From positions 59,486-123,485 of the forward strand of contig KN880492.1 of the NCBI GenBank assembly GCA_000934385.1: a stretch of DNA of 64,000 nt. Direction: 5' to 3'. This document shows positions 45,175-57,314 of the stretch, piece by piece (position 1 is the first letter of the stretch; the number at the start of each line of letters is the position of its first letter). The notes beneath the pieces were generated by a model, which was not told the DNA's origin, did not search any database, and saw only the letters and a list, made by a program, of their open reading frames with translations. The DNA is from Cylindrobasidium torrendii FP15055 ss-10 (Eukaryota; Basidiomycota; Agaricomycetes; Agaricales; Physalacriaceae). A program made the translations under genes and the position numbers.

Positions 45175-47323
45175 TCTGCTATCCAGATAGCAGGTGAGCT
45201 CACTGCCCCACACACCCATCTCCATAGTGCTCACAATCATGTCGCCAGAATTTGCTCCAATTCCACGCCTTTGCTTGTCCACGCCCCGGTGCATTCCTCT
45301 CTGAATTACAATAGCCTGTATTTGTACAAATGAACCATTTGCTTCTGTTCCCATCTCATTGCTGCTGCAGCCTGAACTTGAGTGAGACAGCGTCGACAAT
45401 TCAAGCGGCGTCACGCCAGGCCGGCGCAGGACTTGCAGTGCACAAGACCTTGGGGAAGGTGGTGTGACCGAGCTTAATAAGGGAATAGAAGAGACGAATT
45501 CCAATCTAACCTTGGTGCTTTCTCGTGGCGCAATCTTGGAACAAATCTGTCGTCGACGCAGCCAAGGATGTCGTGTCGCGGAAGTGGATTTATGAATGGA
45601 AGAAGATAACGTTCACCAGAGCGCCTGGTCTGATTTAATGGCAGTTTCATAGGCGGGCTGCTATCAATGTTTTCAGTGAAGAAAGGCAGTCGTTCTGTAT
45701 TCATGGAGGTGGACGGGTAATTCAGGGTTGGCTATGCCGCCAGAAATCTTGAGCCAAGGTTCCATTATGTTAACCGAGAAGATCACGGGTTCTATACGGG
45801 CAGACCACAGATAAATGTCGACAGAATGAGAGTGAAAAGTCAAGCTGGGGAGCGCCACATCAAACTGATCGTTGATCGCATCACCTTCGCAGGCTGCGCG
45901 GAATCTGTCACGAGCTCAAGACTCTGCTTAACGCTTTGACGGCGCTCGTTAGAGATCCTGCGCACTGGACTTGCATTCAATAATGGATACGTTCGCGATT
46001 TTGGAACACTTCCTCCATGCATCAATAGCGTCCACGCTTCATCCACTGGCAATTGGTCACTACCTCACCTAGCGAACTGTCCACGGCTCGACACTTCAGC
46101 GTGCTATTATTTCCACTATTATCAGAGGCCTGGACGGCATTGGACGAGCTCAAAAAATTCCCTGAACGGGCCGCCGCCGCCCGACCCCATGATGGACGAC
46201 AAAGTTGGCGACTTGACACCTGTGGACGTTCTAGAAGATGATATGGACCATATTTTTGGGGGGTTACTCGAAGCTGCGAGGCTGGTGTCGATGCCTACGC
46301 TCGTGGATAGATCTGTGAGGATGAGGCCTAAGCGTGCGCAATAGATCCAACCGTCCCCATTACCCACCTCATCCACTGAGTTGTCCAGCGTCTTGGGGCA
46401 GAAGCTGCGCTATGAAGCGTCAGCACCATCTTAATTCTCCCTGATATTTTGACCCAGAAGGTATACACAAGTTGCAGTGTCGTATAGTTAGACGACGAGG
46501 TGTTCCCAGCGTCCAGCGCATCGACACAGTAGGGTACGTGCTATCTATTCAGTACGGAGCACCAGTACTAAGAGGTATCCAGAGTGACGTTATACCTTTT
46601 GGAGGTATGCTTATCGGCGCCACAAATTGGATAAGCGGACACCCTCTTCCCCCAAATTGACAAAAACTCAAGTGCATGCACAAGTTCTTTGTATAGCTCT
46701 CCATCGCGGGTGCCCAGGGCCATTCTTTGCTGTACCGGTGTCGAAAGCTCATTGAAGAATGAGCTCGAGCCTCAAATTCGCTCATCCCGCTGTGCAAGGA
46801 GCTCGAGATAGCAAGTCCATCGCGAACGGGACGTTGAGCCGAGCAATCCCATCAGGATCCAGACAATCTATGGACTTTTGTTCTGTCGTGTCGGAAATTT
46901 GGTCGGCCAAGGTGCAGCGATTTGTATGTGGCAACAAACTGGTCTCACAGTTGCTTATTGCGTCTGAATCTGATGTACCCTTCGAAGTCAGTTTGAAGCA
47001 CATTTGCGATTGATACTTGGCAGTGAAAATTCATCACACGGCTCACAAGCTTTGTTACGCCTCATAATGACATAGTAAGCGCATACATACCCACTTCATC
47101 CCGGTCTCTCACCGACTCAAATGTGTGTAATCGTTCTGAGGTCCACGGCCGTCTCAGGACTCCAATACACCGGTGTATATGGTCTCCGCGCGTGCAGTGG
47201 GGCCCCGCTCAACCCCGCTCAAATAGAGCATTGCTGTAGGTCTGGCGTGCTATCATCAGGAAGCACGCCATATCTCATTTAAACCTTCTGCAACACAGTA
47301 GCAGAGCTTACCTTCTTTCCACC
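45175..47323. other. 2.1-kb stretch with possible decayed F-box-like gene on the minus strand
   Basis: Minus-strand fragments between about 45480 and 47003 look partly coding, for example NELSTPVQQRMALGTRDGEL near 46750 and VDIYLWSARIEPVIFSV with PELPVHLHEYRTTAFLH near 45700-45830. They lie in different frames and I could not join them by convincing splice sites. The pattern is reminiscent of divergent F-box/LRR proteins, but this is weak. The right end holds the promoter of the next transporter. Confidence 0.3.
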
Positions 47324-49253
47324 ATGTCTGCTGCGAAATCTTCTCAAGGGAGTGTCGTCGAATCGATACAGGAGTCCGCCAACCTCGAGATTATCGCAGA
47401 TTCTGGCGATGAGATTTATCAACGCAAAGCCACGGTATTGAACGAGGCCATGCAGGCCGTGGGAATGGGGAAATACCAGGTTGGTCGGCCGGTTAGTCGA
47501 GTGCAAGGAAGGCGGGCTTACAAACGTTGCCAAGTGGTGGCTGTTTGTGGTGACAGGGTTTGGTTGGTTCGCGTGAGTTATCAACGAGATGACACTCTTC
47601 ATTGCAATACTCATTGTCGCGTAGAGATAACCTTTGGCCGGTGTGTCTCATCCCAATTTCGATAGCTCATTCTCAAGTTGTTGCATAGATTGTGACCAGC
47701 CTCATCCTCGCACCGGTCATACAAGAGTTTCAATTCGAAGCCCCGTATCTCAAGTTGGGCCAAAATGTCGGTCTCCTCGTCGGCGCCATCTTCTGGAGCC
47801 TAGGTGCAGACGTGTGGGGCAGGCGCTTCTCCTTCAACATCACTTTCTTCATCATCGGCGCTTTCGCCCTTGCCGCGGGAGGCGCCCAAAACGACATCAC
47901 ACTTATATCACTCATCGCCTGTTGGTCTGTCGGCGTTGGAGGAAACCTTCCTGTGGATTCGGCCATCTTCCTTGAGGGTGTTCCGGCCAGTCACCAATAT
48001 CTCCTCACCGTGCTCTCTATTTGGTGGTCTTTGGGGCAACTTGTCGGAAGTCTCATCGCCTGGCCGCTGATTGGGAATAGCAAATTCTCATGCGAGGTAG
48101 ACCAGGTTCCGTGTCTACGAAAAGACAACTGGGGATGGAGATACTTCCTTTTCCTGATGGGAGGACTGATGATCGTCCTCTGGGCAGCACGTTTCTTCTT
48201 GTTCACTCTCCATGAGAGTCCGAAATATCTTATGGGCCGAGGGCGGGACGCAGACGCAGTGCGCGTACTGCATGAAATAGCTCGGTACAACGGAAAAGAA
48301 GGCGCGCTTACACTGAGCGAAGAGGATTTGACGTCGATATCAAACACGCCGGGCGACGCGCCTGAGGCCTCTATGGATACATCGGCGCTTGGCGCAGTTC
48401 GCAGGAAGGTGGCAAGATTCAGAATGGGACATATCAAGAGCCTATTTGCAACTCGCAAGCTCGCGTACTCGACAACACTTGTGATCATTTTATGGGGTAG
48501 GCCAGCCGTACTACATATTGGAACTGGCGATTACTCTTGCTGAACCTTGTATAGCGCTCATTGGTCTGGCGTTCCCCTTGTATAACTCATTTGTGACATA
48601 CTAGTGCGCTATCACAACGTTTTTTCCTGTGCTTCTCTTCACTGAACTTTTCTCTCCGTCAGCTTGGCTACGCGAGGCGCGGACTTCGGAGACGGGTCGG
48701 TGTACATTACCTACCGCAATGTGCGTTCTTGTCTTAGTTCAAGTCTTGCAGTTACTGACCGCGTATAGCAAGTGATTCTGAGTGTCATTGGCGTCCCAGG
48801 TGCCATTGTTGCTGGATATCTGGTCGAACTCCCGTCACTTGGGAGACGTGGAACACTTTCGATTTCCACCATACTTACGGGCGTCTTCCTCTTTGCCTCC
48901 ACGACGGCACGCTCGTCCCCCGCCTTGCTCGGTTGGAATTGCGCATACAGCTTCACCAGTAATATCATGTACGGTGTCCTATATGCCTTCACGCCCGAGG
49001 TGTTCCCAACCAAGGCACGGGGAACAGGGAACGGTCTAGCTGCTGCTGCAAATCGTGTCTTTGGCATCATGGTATGTCAATCCTATTCTCTTCAGAGCCG
49101 GGGAGTCTCACAACGAGGCAGGCCCCAATAATTGCGCTATACGGAGACCTTACCACGAGCGTACCCATATTCGTATCTGGAGCGCTCTTCCTTGCAGCAG
49201 GCGTGATCGCACTGCTCCTCCCATACGAGTCGCGCGGAAAAGCCGCATTGTAG
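47324..49253 (+). CDS. major facilitator transporter, SV2/SVOP-like
   Basis: A 12-helix-type transporter of the plasma or vacuolar membrane; the substrate is unknown. The start at 47324 (MSAAKSSQGSVVESIQE) is followed by GMGKYQ, then small exons WWLFVVTGFGWFA (47535-47572) and a 16-nt exon (47625-47640) encoding DNLWP, then the long exon starting VTSLILAPVIQEFQFEAPYL. Conserved MFS loop motifs are WGRRFSFNITFFIIG after helix 2 and PEVFPTKARGTGNGLAAAANR before helix 11. Helices such as YFLFLMGGLMIVLWAARFFL are clear. The gene ends IALLLPYESRGKAAL at 49253. The ancestor of the SV2/SVOP group in basidiomycetes has this layout (from memory). Confidence 0.9.
47625..47640 (+). other. 16-nt micro-exon in the SV2-like transporter
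   Basis: AGATAACCTTTGGCCG sits between GCGTAG and GTGTGT. It completes GC|A for Ala and supplies DNLWP, a conserved loop after the first helix. Confidence 0.8.
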
Positions 49254-49647
49254 CATATCATAGCCCACGTCGGGAGTTTAGTCGCAAAATAAAAGGTGGT
49301 AATACAGTAAGGGGACGAGAAGAGAAACTGTGGATCCGCTGGATGGAGGCTTAATTCTCGAATCAAGCCCTCTCTTTTGATACATCCGAGTCAGCTATGG
49401 GCCGATGTGAGGCTTGGTGCTACAGACATGTCGCTTAGGAAATGCGATAAGGGAGTACTACATACAGCAAAGGATGGACTGCGGTTTAATCACTGGCTCA
49501 GATAACACCTAAATGAACGTGACCGTCCAGCGATCACGTATTGACTCTCGGTTGTTGGAGAGTCTCTGCCACTACCACCAGATATATATGACAACTCTCG
49601 ACTCAGCTTCCCTTCGTTTCCAACGTCTTTCCCTCCACGACAACTGA
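49254..49647. other. gene-free stretch
   Basis: Intergenic DNA between two plus-strand genes. A TATATATG lies near 49582, 66 bp before the next start, and could be its TATA box. Confidence 0.5.
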
Positions 49648-51039
49648 ATGTCATCTCGCTGTATTCGTGGCTTTCTCACTGGCGTTGCTCGCGGATCCGC
49701 TGGCCTTTTGGCCCGAAGTCGGACGCATATAAATGGCCGCAGACCTGAACGCCTTTCCATGACCATGCCTTCCAGTCGCCTACATACCAAACCTCAATAT
49801 CAGCTATCCGCTATCCCGAGAAATCCACTTGGTGAAGGCAACTACATTCGCACCGCGGCGGCGCTCATCATCGGGTAAGTCCAGCGCGCCCTCTATGTCG
49901 TTCGGCGCTTACGCGTGTATTCTAGAGATGAGGTACTCAATGGAAAGACGCTAGACCAGAACTCGCATACCTTTGCCAAATACTGCTTCGAACAAGGCGT
50001 CGAATTGTGTGTCTACCTTCGCCTGGAAGTTGATGTCTTGGCTCACAAGACTCGCTACTAGGAGGCGGATTGAGGTCATAGCGGACGATGAGCAGGAGAT
50101 GTGAATCCACACCCAGCGAGCGTTTCAAATGCACGCTGACCACCTTGGTTATAGCGCAGAAGCTAGTCGTCGGATGGTGCAGAACTACGACTTTGTTATT
50201 ACCACTGGCGGGATTGGCCCGACCCATGATGGTGTGCAGTCTGTCAGCCTATCTCAAAAGCTCACGACGCACAACTAGATATCACCTATGCATCCTTAGC
50301 GAAATCATTTGGTCAAAGCCTTGGATACCACGAAGAGACGCTGCGCCGGATGGATGAGATGAACAAAAGTCGGGATTGGGTGACTTCACAGACAGCCTCC
50401 CAGAAGAAGTCCATGCAACGAATGGCTCTTTTCCCTGACCAGGCTGAAGTGCTCTTCGTCAGCGAAAGCATCTGGGTGGTGCGCAAACCCATCCCTTCCT
50501 ACATTCAAGCTTATAGACCAACCTTCTAGCCTGTTATCCGTCTAGAAGGAAAGCTTTGTGTGTTTCCCGGAATACCCAAACTCTTTCAGACGATGTTGTC
50601 GGCACTCACACCCTTCTTGCCACTCCCACCCCCGTCTGAACGACCTCAGAGAATCCAGATATTTACTTCGTGCGTTTATTTCACTTCTTAAGAGATTCCC
50701 ACTTAATCCGCGTTCAGACGTCCGGAGTCTCTCATTGCGCCATACCTCACGACACTGCAGGACACTCTCAAAGATCAAGGCGTCTCAGTCGGCTCTTATC
50801 CTGTTCTTGGAAAAGGCGTCTTCGTCAGTCTCATTGGACGTCCCGAGGCATCGAGAACAGTCAACCTTGACGACATTGCACATCAGGTGGCTGAGAACCT
50901 CGACGGAGAGCTTGTTCACGACGCGCATGTGGCCGAGAAGAAGAACGGGGCCTACGAGAGTGAGGGCACAAATTTCTCTGTGGAAGAGCGCTCGACCACA
51001 GCTGGAAGGAAAGTCGAAAAAGTAGTAAATAAACTTTAG
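49648..51039 (+). CDS. MoCF (molybdopterin-binding) domain protein, CinA/FAD-synthase-like
   Basis: The N-terminal half after a basic leader ([20 protein letters not shown]) is a MoCF_biosynth domain: [46 protein letters not shown], then [20 protein letters not shown] across introns, followed by [20 protein letters not shown]. The [10 protein letters not shown] block is the diagnostic nucleotide/molybdopterin-binding motif. The C-terminal part ([20 protein letters not shown], then [20 protein letters not shown]) matches the second domain of CinA-like and yeast FAD1-related proteins. The leader is basic with Ser/Arg, so mitochondrial import is possible; a second ATG at 49759 would remove it. 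The reaction is uncertain: competence-damage-like pyrophosphatase or related. Confidence 0.87.
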
Positions 51040-51117
51040 CCCATACCGTAGTGCCGCGCAATGTTAGCGAGTGCAAATCACAAAAATTGTTCAATGCTGT
51101 TTATTCAGCTCCTCCCA

Positions 51118-51189
51118 TCCGATATGGTGTAGTGGCTAACATTATCGCCTCTCACGCGATAGCCCGGGGTTCAATTCCCCGTGTCGGAA
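51118..51189 (+). tRNA. tRNA-Glu (anticodon CTC), second copy
   Basis: All 72 nt are identical to the minus-strand copy at 39680-39751. It starts 78 bp after the stop of the MoCF-domain gene, and T-runs follow (CCTTTTTC and CTTTTG). Confidence 0.97.
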
Positions 51190-52109
51190 TCCTTTTTCAA
51201 CTTTTGTTGGCAGCATGAAGACAGCAGACGCCAACAGCATGGCCCATCTCCCATGGGCCATGGCGCATGTAGCAAATATATGGCTACGGCGCTGCGCACT
51301 TAGTTTTGGAGGTCGCGCGCCCACTAAAGTATATTTGAACAATGGAAGTGCGCGTGCGCCTAGAACCGATGTAGACTCGGCCATCGGAACTGATGGATCA
51401 TGGGGCCTTCAAAATCAACAAATTGGGTAACTCAAGTTCAAGAGATCAAATAAAGCATTGTCCACGTTTCTGTGTGTCCTTTTCTAGGTATGGAGCTATC
51501 CGCCTTTTGTGAGGTCCTCTGAGCTTGTCTGGTACTGACCCACATTTGACTCCGCGTCGGCAATGCGACACCAGTGGGACCCCACAGCACCGAGCTCGGA
51601 GACGAATGTGCCTCTGTACCTGCCAGCGCTCAAGCAAAGGCGTCCGTGTTTCTCCCTCCCCACAGTTGGCTGAACGTTATTCCGCCGAGCGCGCGTCGAC
51701 AACACACGATCAATGGCATGAAAATGCTCGGATCATTCGGAGAAGCATCCTTTGCTGTATCTTCCACAGTCCTCCATACCCTCTGCCCCCGATAATGCCA
51801 TAAAAGACGGTGGATGGTTATCTTGCATCGATGGCTTCTATATCTCGTCTTGTCGGCAGACACAACTCAAAGGCAGTGCGCTGCTTTTCCATTGAATCGG
51901 TGGTGACTTCGTCCTTCTCCCGGTCATTTGTGCGTCCTTGCATTATGTCTGTGTAGCGTGTCTGGTTTTCTTATCCCATGAAATCGGAACTTTGACAGGC
52001 TGCTACCGGAGTAAACAGGACTGCGAGCCACAGCTACTCAACTGCCCAAGTCTATAAGAACCACCGTATCCCACCAGCACCCATTCTACATCATCCAACC
52101 GACCACACT
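51190..52109. other. gene-free stretch
   Basis: Intergenic DNA including the hydrolase promoter; TATAAG at 52053 lies 57 bp upstream of its ATG. A short palindromic run of CCATGG-type units occurs near 51240-51262 (CTCCCATGGGCCATGG). No coding signal is seen. Confidence 0.5.
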
Positions 52110-53813
52110 ATGTCTCCTGCTATCACTACTGCTATTCCCACACCCCGACCTTCTCAGAGTTCGTATCCGTACCAGGCCAAACCTTTGCCCCTCCCAGCAA
52201 AGGAATACACATTTCCCAATTTAGCTGCTCTGGAGGAGCCCCCCGTTGATTCGAACTCGAAGCCATCACTCCCATCGGCGCAAAGATATCCTGAATGGCT
52301 GCAGAACCTACCGTTCGACTTCTCTACGCATCTGATTCCTGCAGCCTACCCCCGTTGCTCGCCCGATGTGTCTATCTCGCCGGTGCCCTCCCCCGAGTCC
52401 GCTAGCAAGGCCGAGAGGAATATCCATGTCGAGGCGACCGCTGATGCGCTTGACAAGTTCAGAGACCATTACGGTCGTGGACATCGAAATGACAAGCTAC
52501 TATGGCTCTGTTTGAACCGGTTCTCGCGCAAGGGCACGCCCGTCGTCGGCGGGCTGACTCTATTCTTCGCGCATGGGACAGGCTTCAGTAAAGAGGTGTG
52601 TTGCAGGGACACTCGTGTCTGACTCGCACTTCGCTGACTGTTGGCGCTTAGATGTGGGAGCCTATCATTCGTCGACTGCTCACCTCCCCTGCGGGGCATA
52701 ACATCAACGAGGTGTGGGTCTGGGACGCGTACAACCACGGGGATTCTGCGTTAGTAAACGAAGGAAAGCTGGATATTTTGGGTGCGCCTCTTTTTCGCTT
52801 CTCTTTGCGTGAAGGTTAACTTATTGTTGCGTTCGTTCCAGTGGATTGGCACGACCCCGCTCGAGATCTTGTCAACTTCCTCCTGCACTATATGCCCACC
52901 AACTCGCAGGCCCAGCTTCCAACACACCTTCCTCGCATCAATGCTCTCGAGGTAGAACAACGTAAGCAAGTTGGTTTTTCCGACCGCAAGCTGGTGACAA
53001 TAGGGCACTCGTTTGGGGGCACTGTAACGTATGCAGCACATTTCGGAAAATGTTACCGTCCATGCTCAGAGGTTTATTTAGCACACTGGCGGCAATAGAC
53101 AAATCAAAGCTGGTGGACTCGCTCGTCCTTCTTGACGGTGCGATGGTTCATCCTGATGATACTATCAACAAGGCAGGCCTTGTCACAGCTACTCTTCCTC
53201 GTCGAGACCGTTGGCCATCGAAGTGAGTAACATTCATCAATCCCAAGGAAGTGCACTGACCCATATATAGAGACGCTGCATTGAAGCAATTCTCGCGGTC
53301 GGCATTCTTCCAACGGTGGCATCCCGAGGTATTGCGCCTATACGTTGAGCATGGTACCTTTGAGACTCCGGATGGCACCGTCGCCCTCAAAATGTCGCCG
53401 CTGGCTGAGGCGATGGTGTACACAAACATGCCTGTCACCTCTGCAGAGGCCTGGATTCGGCTTCATCGTGGAGAGCTAGATGAAAACATCGAGCTTCGTT
53501 GGATCGTCCCTGCTCCGGGACAACCTGAGTATGATCCAATTTTTCGCACGCACGAAGGTTGCTGATGCCACTCGCAGACTTTGTGGCACGGACGTAACAC
53601 AATCTCGAGTCTGGGTTCGCCCAGAGAACGCTTCCAACGTCTTTATCCAAGGCGGTGGGCATATGGTACCTCTCGAGAAGCCTGACGAAGTTGGTGAGTA
53701 CAGTCTTGCGGCGAATATTGGGACGTGGCCTGATAACATCCCCTCAAGCACGGCAACTTTCGATATTCTTGCAGACAAAATACGGAACTAGAATTACCCT
53801 GGCATCACTATAG
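52110..53813 (+). CDS. alpha/beta hydrolase
   Basis: A serine hydrolase of the alpha/beta fold, probably cytosolic as no signal peptide is seen; the substrate is unknown. The start at 52110 (MSPAITTAIPTPRPSQSS) leads into a Pro-rich region, then the core. The oxyanion-region motif is LTLFFAHGTGFSKE; introns near 52595, 52782 and 53025 follow. The nucleophile elbow is TIGHSFGGT with the Ser; the probable catalytic Asp is in the LVLLDGAMVHPDD region or later; the His is in FIQGGGHMVPLEKPDEV. A last intron (GTGAGT...TCAAG) moves the end to ARQLSIFLQTKYGT and TAG 53811-53813; without it the frame would stop at 53791 in an atypical tail. Confidence 0.85.
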
Positions 53814-54843
53814 AGTTATGAACTGAACTGTAGACCATTCGACATCCAAACTAACCTACCGATACCCTGTTTGTTTATTGACATAGAGCACTAGAGTGGC
53901 ATCACAGTAGATGATTATTTTTAGACATGATTTGGGCAAATAATGTAGTCTGTTTTCCCCGCGCGCGGTAGCCTTTTGGTATGACCAAAAAAACATGTAC
54001 TTCGTTGAACCTGTGCCCTGGCCCACTGACAGAACAACTGCTGATTACGGCCCGATGAACCGGGGGACTTTCCGTGTATAGCCGATCTTTTCCATTGTCC
54101 ACGATGGTGCTATGTCCGAAGGTTCGGTTCCTCCTAAGGTAAGCTCTGTAAAACATTCGGTGCTGTCCATTATTTTGACACCCCAAAGGATTCGAAACTC
54201 GACAGTAAATAAAGAACAGTCTGGTCTTCTTCATGTCGAGAGGCATATGCCTTTGTACTCTGTACGTAGGAGGCCCGCGCAATCGCGCTCTATTTCATTG
54301 GTTATGAGAGCACGGAGCACCTTTATCTGTCCGTGCTAATTGAGATTATCCTGACGCTGATTTGCTGTCGGCGATGTCACACTTTTGGCCCGTTTTTGGC
54401 AGATCAGACACATCTACGAGGCTAGTACTCATCTCAGCCGGGACTATTCCTGTCCGAAAACCTCACTTTCATGCTGTTCGATTTCACCACTAGGTTTCCC
54501 TGCTTAGCAGCCATCCTTTGGTGCCACTCGGGGCGTCTCGTTGACTTCATCTTCAGGCGGGCTTTGATGGCATTCCCGCTTGGCTGTGAGGTTTTCAAAC
54601 AGCTCTATTTTTTTTTGCTCAAAATCTCTCGAAATCCGACAACACCGTGGTGGTCTAAATTTATCGCACATAACGTGGAACCGGCAAGAGGACGATAAGC
54701 TGCCTACCCCGCAACCTGTGACCTCGGATTCAGTCAGCGGGACAGAGCTTCTTCCACTGTGCCAGCATGGTTCAAAAGGACTCTGGAATGGACAGGTCAG
54801 ATTCTTGTCCTTCCCCCATAGTACTGCCTTGCCCCCATCCACG
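53814..54843. other. 1-kb gene-free stretch
   Basis: No coding signal. It contains the promoter of the following transporter. A short T-run (TTTTTTTTT) lies near 54608. Confidence 0.5.
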
Positions 54844-57099
54844 ATGGACGCCTCCAAGAAAGTCGAAGCGGCAGAGATCCAGGACGTCAACGCCAACACA
54901 GAGGGAACAGCACACCAGCTTGCACTGGGCGAGCACCCGCACCTCAAGCACTGGTGGTCCCGCCTTGACCCCACCTACGCCGACGCCGTCCACAAAGACG
55001 CAGAGACCGTCACCTTCACCCCAGAAGAAGACGTACGTGAGCTCTCTGCGCACTTGACGCTCTTCCTTCGCAAATACTCACTTGCCGTTAGTACCGTGTC
55101 AAACGGAAGATTGATAACCGCGTCTTGCCTTTGATTGTGACGAGGTATGTCCAGCCTCCGTTCAACTACACCCTTGGTATAGCTACTTAACATCCTTCTC
55201 CAGTTATGTCTGTGAGCATCTGAGCAATTATCCAACGTGAAGAAGTACTGACCATCACCTCGCGAATGTCCAGTCAACCAATTTGGTCAGTCCTCTACCA
55301 AAGACTCGGATTGCAACTAACACCTCGTTCAGATCGTACAAATATGTATGCGTATTCTTGTGCCTTTTATCATCCTCCCTGACATTCATTTTAGCGGCAA
55401 TGCCCATGTACTCGACGAATTTAACGAGAATTTCGTATGTCCCTTCTTCCCCCAAATCCGACTGGGCTTTCCTGACACTCATGCCAGGGGATCACGAATA
55501 ATGATAAATGGACGTTGGCTCTAAGCATTTTTTACGTCGGCTACTGCCTACTAGAAATGCCAGCCAACGGTACGTTGTTAGCCCTGCCGTTGACCAAAAC
55601 ACTAACAGTAGCCCAGTGTTCCAACGACACATTGGCGCCAATCGATTGTAAGCGTCGTCCCCCCTACAACTGTACAGATGGGCTCACAACAGGTTAGCTT
55701 CTTCTTGACGATGTCCTGGTGGGGGCTTGCATCGTTATCCTTCGTCTACGCGAAGGGCTATGGGGGCCTCATCGCACTGCGGTACTTGCACCATAGTCTA
55801 GTCAAATCACCCACTCACAACTTTGTTCAGTATACTGCTCGGCATAGGTGAAGCAGGATATTACGCTGGAATGATTTACTATCTTTCTTTCTGGTACAGA
55901 CGGTACGCTCCATGCCCCAGAGTTCATCCAAGGGCGTACACTGAAAACGTCCAGGCGCGAAATGGCCTTGCGCATCTCGTTATGTATGACCGGCACCTTG
56001 CCAGGCGCCATTGGAGGATTGATTTCCTTCGGTCTTGTACGCGCCCACACGAACCTTCTCCAGGGCTGGCAATTCCTCTTCTTGGTGAAAAATTATCCAT
56101 ACCCGCATGCATCAAGCTGCTCACACCGTTTTTACAGATCGAAGCAATCCCGACTCTCTGCGTCGCAGTCGCCATCCTGTTCTTCCTTCCATCGTTCCCG
56201 TTCTCGTCGACGTTCTTGACGCCCCGAGAGCGCGCCATCGCCCAGGCCCGTCTGAACAGGGACCAGAAGCCATCGTCGCACGGTGGAGAAAGTGGCTGGG
56301 AAAGCTTCAAGCTCGTCGTCCAGGATATCAACTCATGGCTGTTCATGATCATCTATGCCAGCTTCAACATTGGTGTTGCCACGGTCTCCTACTTCCTACC
56401 CACCGTGCGTTTTCATCTTCCCGGTCTGAACCAAGCCTGACTCGAAATCCTCCTCAGTTGATCAAGGGCCTTGGATTTTCGAGCATCAACGCCCAGGGCT
56501 TGACCGTAGCACCCTACTTTGTTGGCTGGTTCATGGTTCTCTTCCAAGCATGGCACAGCGACTTGACGCGCGACCGCGGCTGGCATGTCATGGGTGCGGC
56601 CTTCATCGCCTTCCTCGGCTACCTCATCCTCGCCACTTGTGTCGAGAAGAGCACCGGAGCAGCATACTTTGCACTCTTCCTTGTCGTCGGCGGCAACTAC
56701 AGCATGTTCCCTCTCGTAATGAGCTGGGCCGCCAACGTTTTCTCCCCAACGCCCAAGCGCGGTGTGGGGACGGCCTTCATTGTCTCTGTGTCGAACTGTA
56801 TCTCCATGTGAGAATGAATGCTTTCCCTTCTAAGTACCGTGCTTATGCTGGCCATTAGTGCATCCCCTCAAATCTACTTCGATCCGGAGGACAAATATCG
56901 CAAAGGGCACACTATTTCAGCTGTGATGCTTTTCGTCACATTCCTCTTCGCTTTCATCCTCAGAACACGCTTGGCGCGCCTCAACAAGAAGCGGTCAGAG
57001 AAGTTGCAAACACTTACGCAGGAGGAGAAGGATAGAGAGGCGTCGAACCAGTCCGGTGAAATACCGGACAACGACGTGCGGTATGTTTTCCAGACATGA
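54844..57099 (+). CDS. major facilitator transporter, anion:cation symporter (Dal5/Tna1-like)
   Basis: A plasma-membrane MFS permease of the group that includes allantoate and nicotinate transporters; the substrate is unknown. The start at 54844 (MDASKKVEAAEIQDVNANTE) precedes YRVKRKIDNRVLPLIVTS. Three micro-exons follow, 55204-55211 (8 nt), 55274-55285 (12 nt) and 55333-55345 (13 nt), then a 40-nt exon (55395-55434); together they spell YVFNQFDRTNIGNA, the conserved helix-1 loop of the family. Later segments are ALSIFYVGYCLLEMPANVFQ, GIGEAGYYAGMIYYLSFWYR, WQFLFLV, PTLIKGLGFSSINAQGLTVA, MSWAANVFSPTPKRGVGTAF and a C-terminal cytosolic tail ending YVFQT. About ten introns are present. Confidence 0.9.
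55204..55345 (+). other. three consecutive micro-exons (8, 12, 13 nt)
   Basis: TTATGTCT, TCAACCAATTTG and ATCGTACAAATAT are each bounded by CAG and GT (GTGAGC, GTCAGT, GTATGC). They join in phase to encode YVFNQFDRTNI between exons that otherwise do not connect. Confidence 0.8.
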
Positions 57100-57314
57100 G
57101 AATGCGGCCACAACGAAAGGGAGTCCTTCATCTCTATGTAAAATTAAGATAAGCAGAACAAGAATACGTACTGGAGAAGAATAAGAGAAGCAAATTTGTA
57201 TGAAAGAAATCAGTGCGTTTGGCTAAAGGTACAGGTGGCGCGCGAAAAAAAGCTGGGAAGGTGGTATCACAACGGAAATAAAGATAGCCAAAGCAGAGTG
57301 CCATTGTCCAGGTT

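Noticed and set aside
51235..51265. CCATGG-rich palindromic run as an attachment site or origin
   Set aside because: It is too short and is not linked to any recombinase or replication gene.
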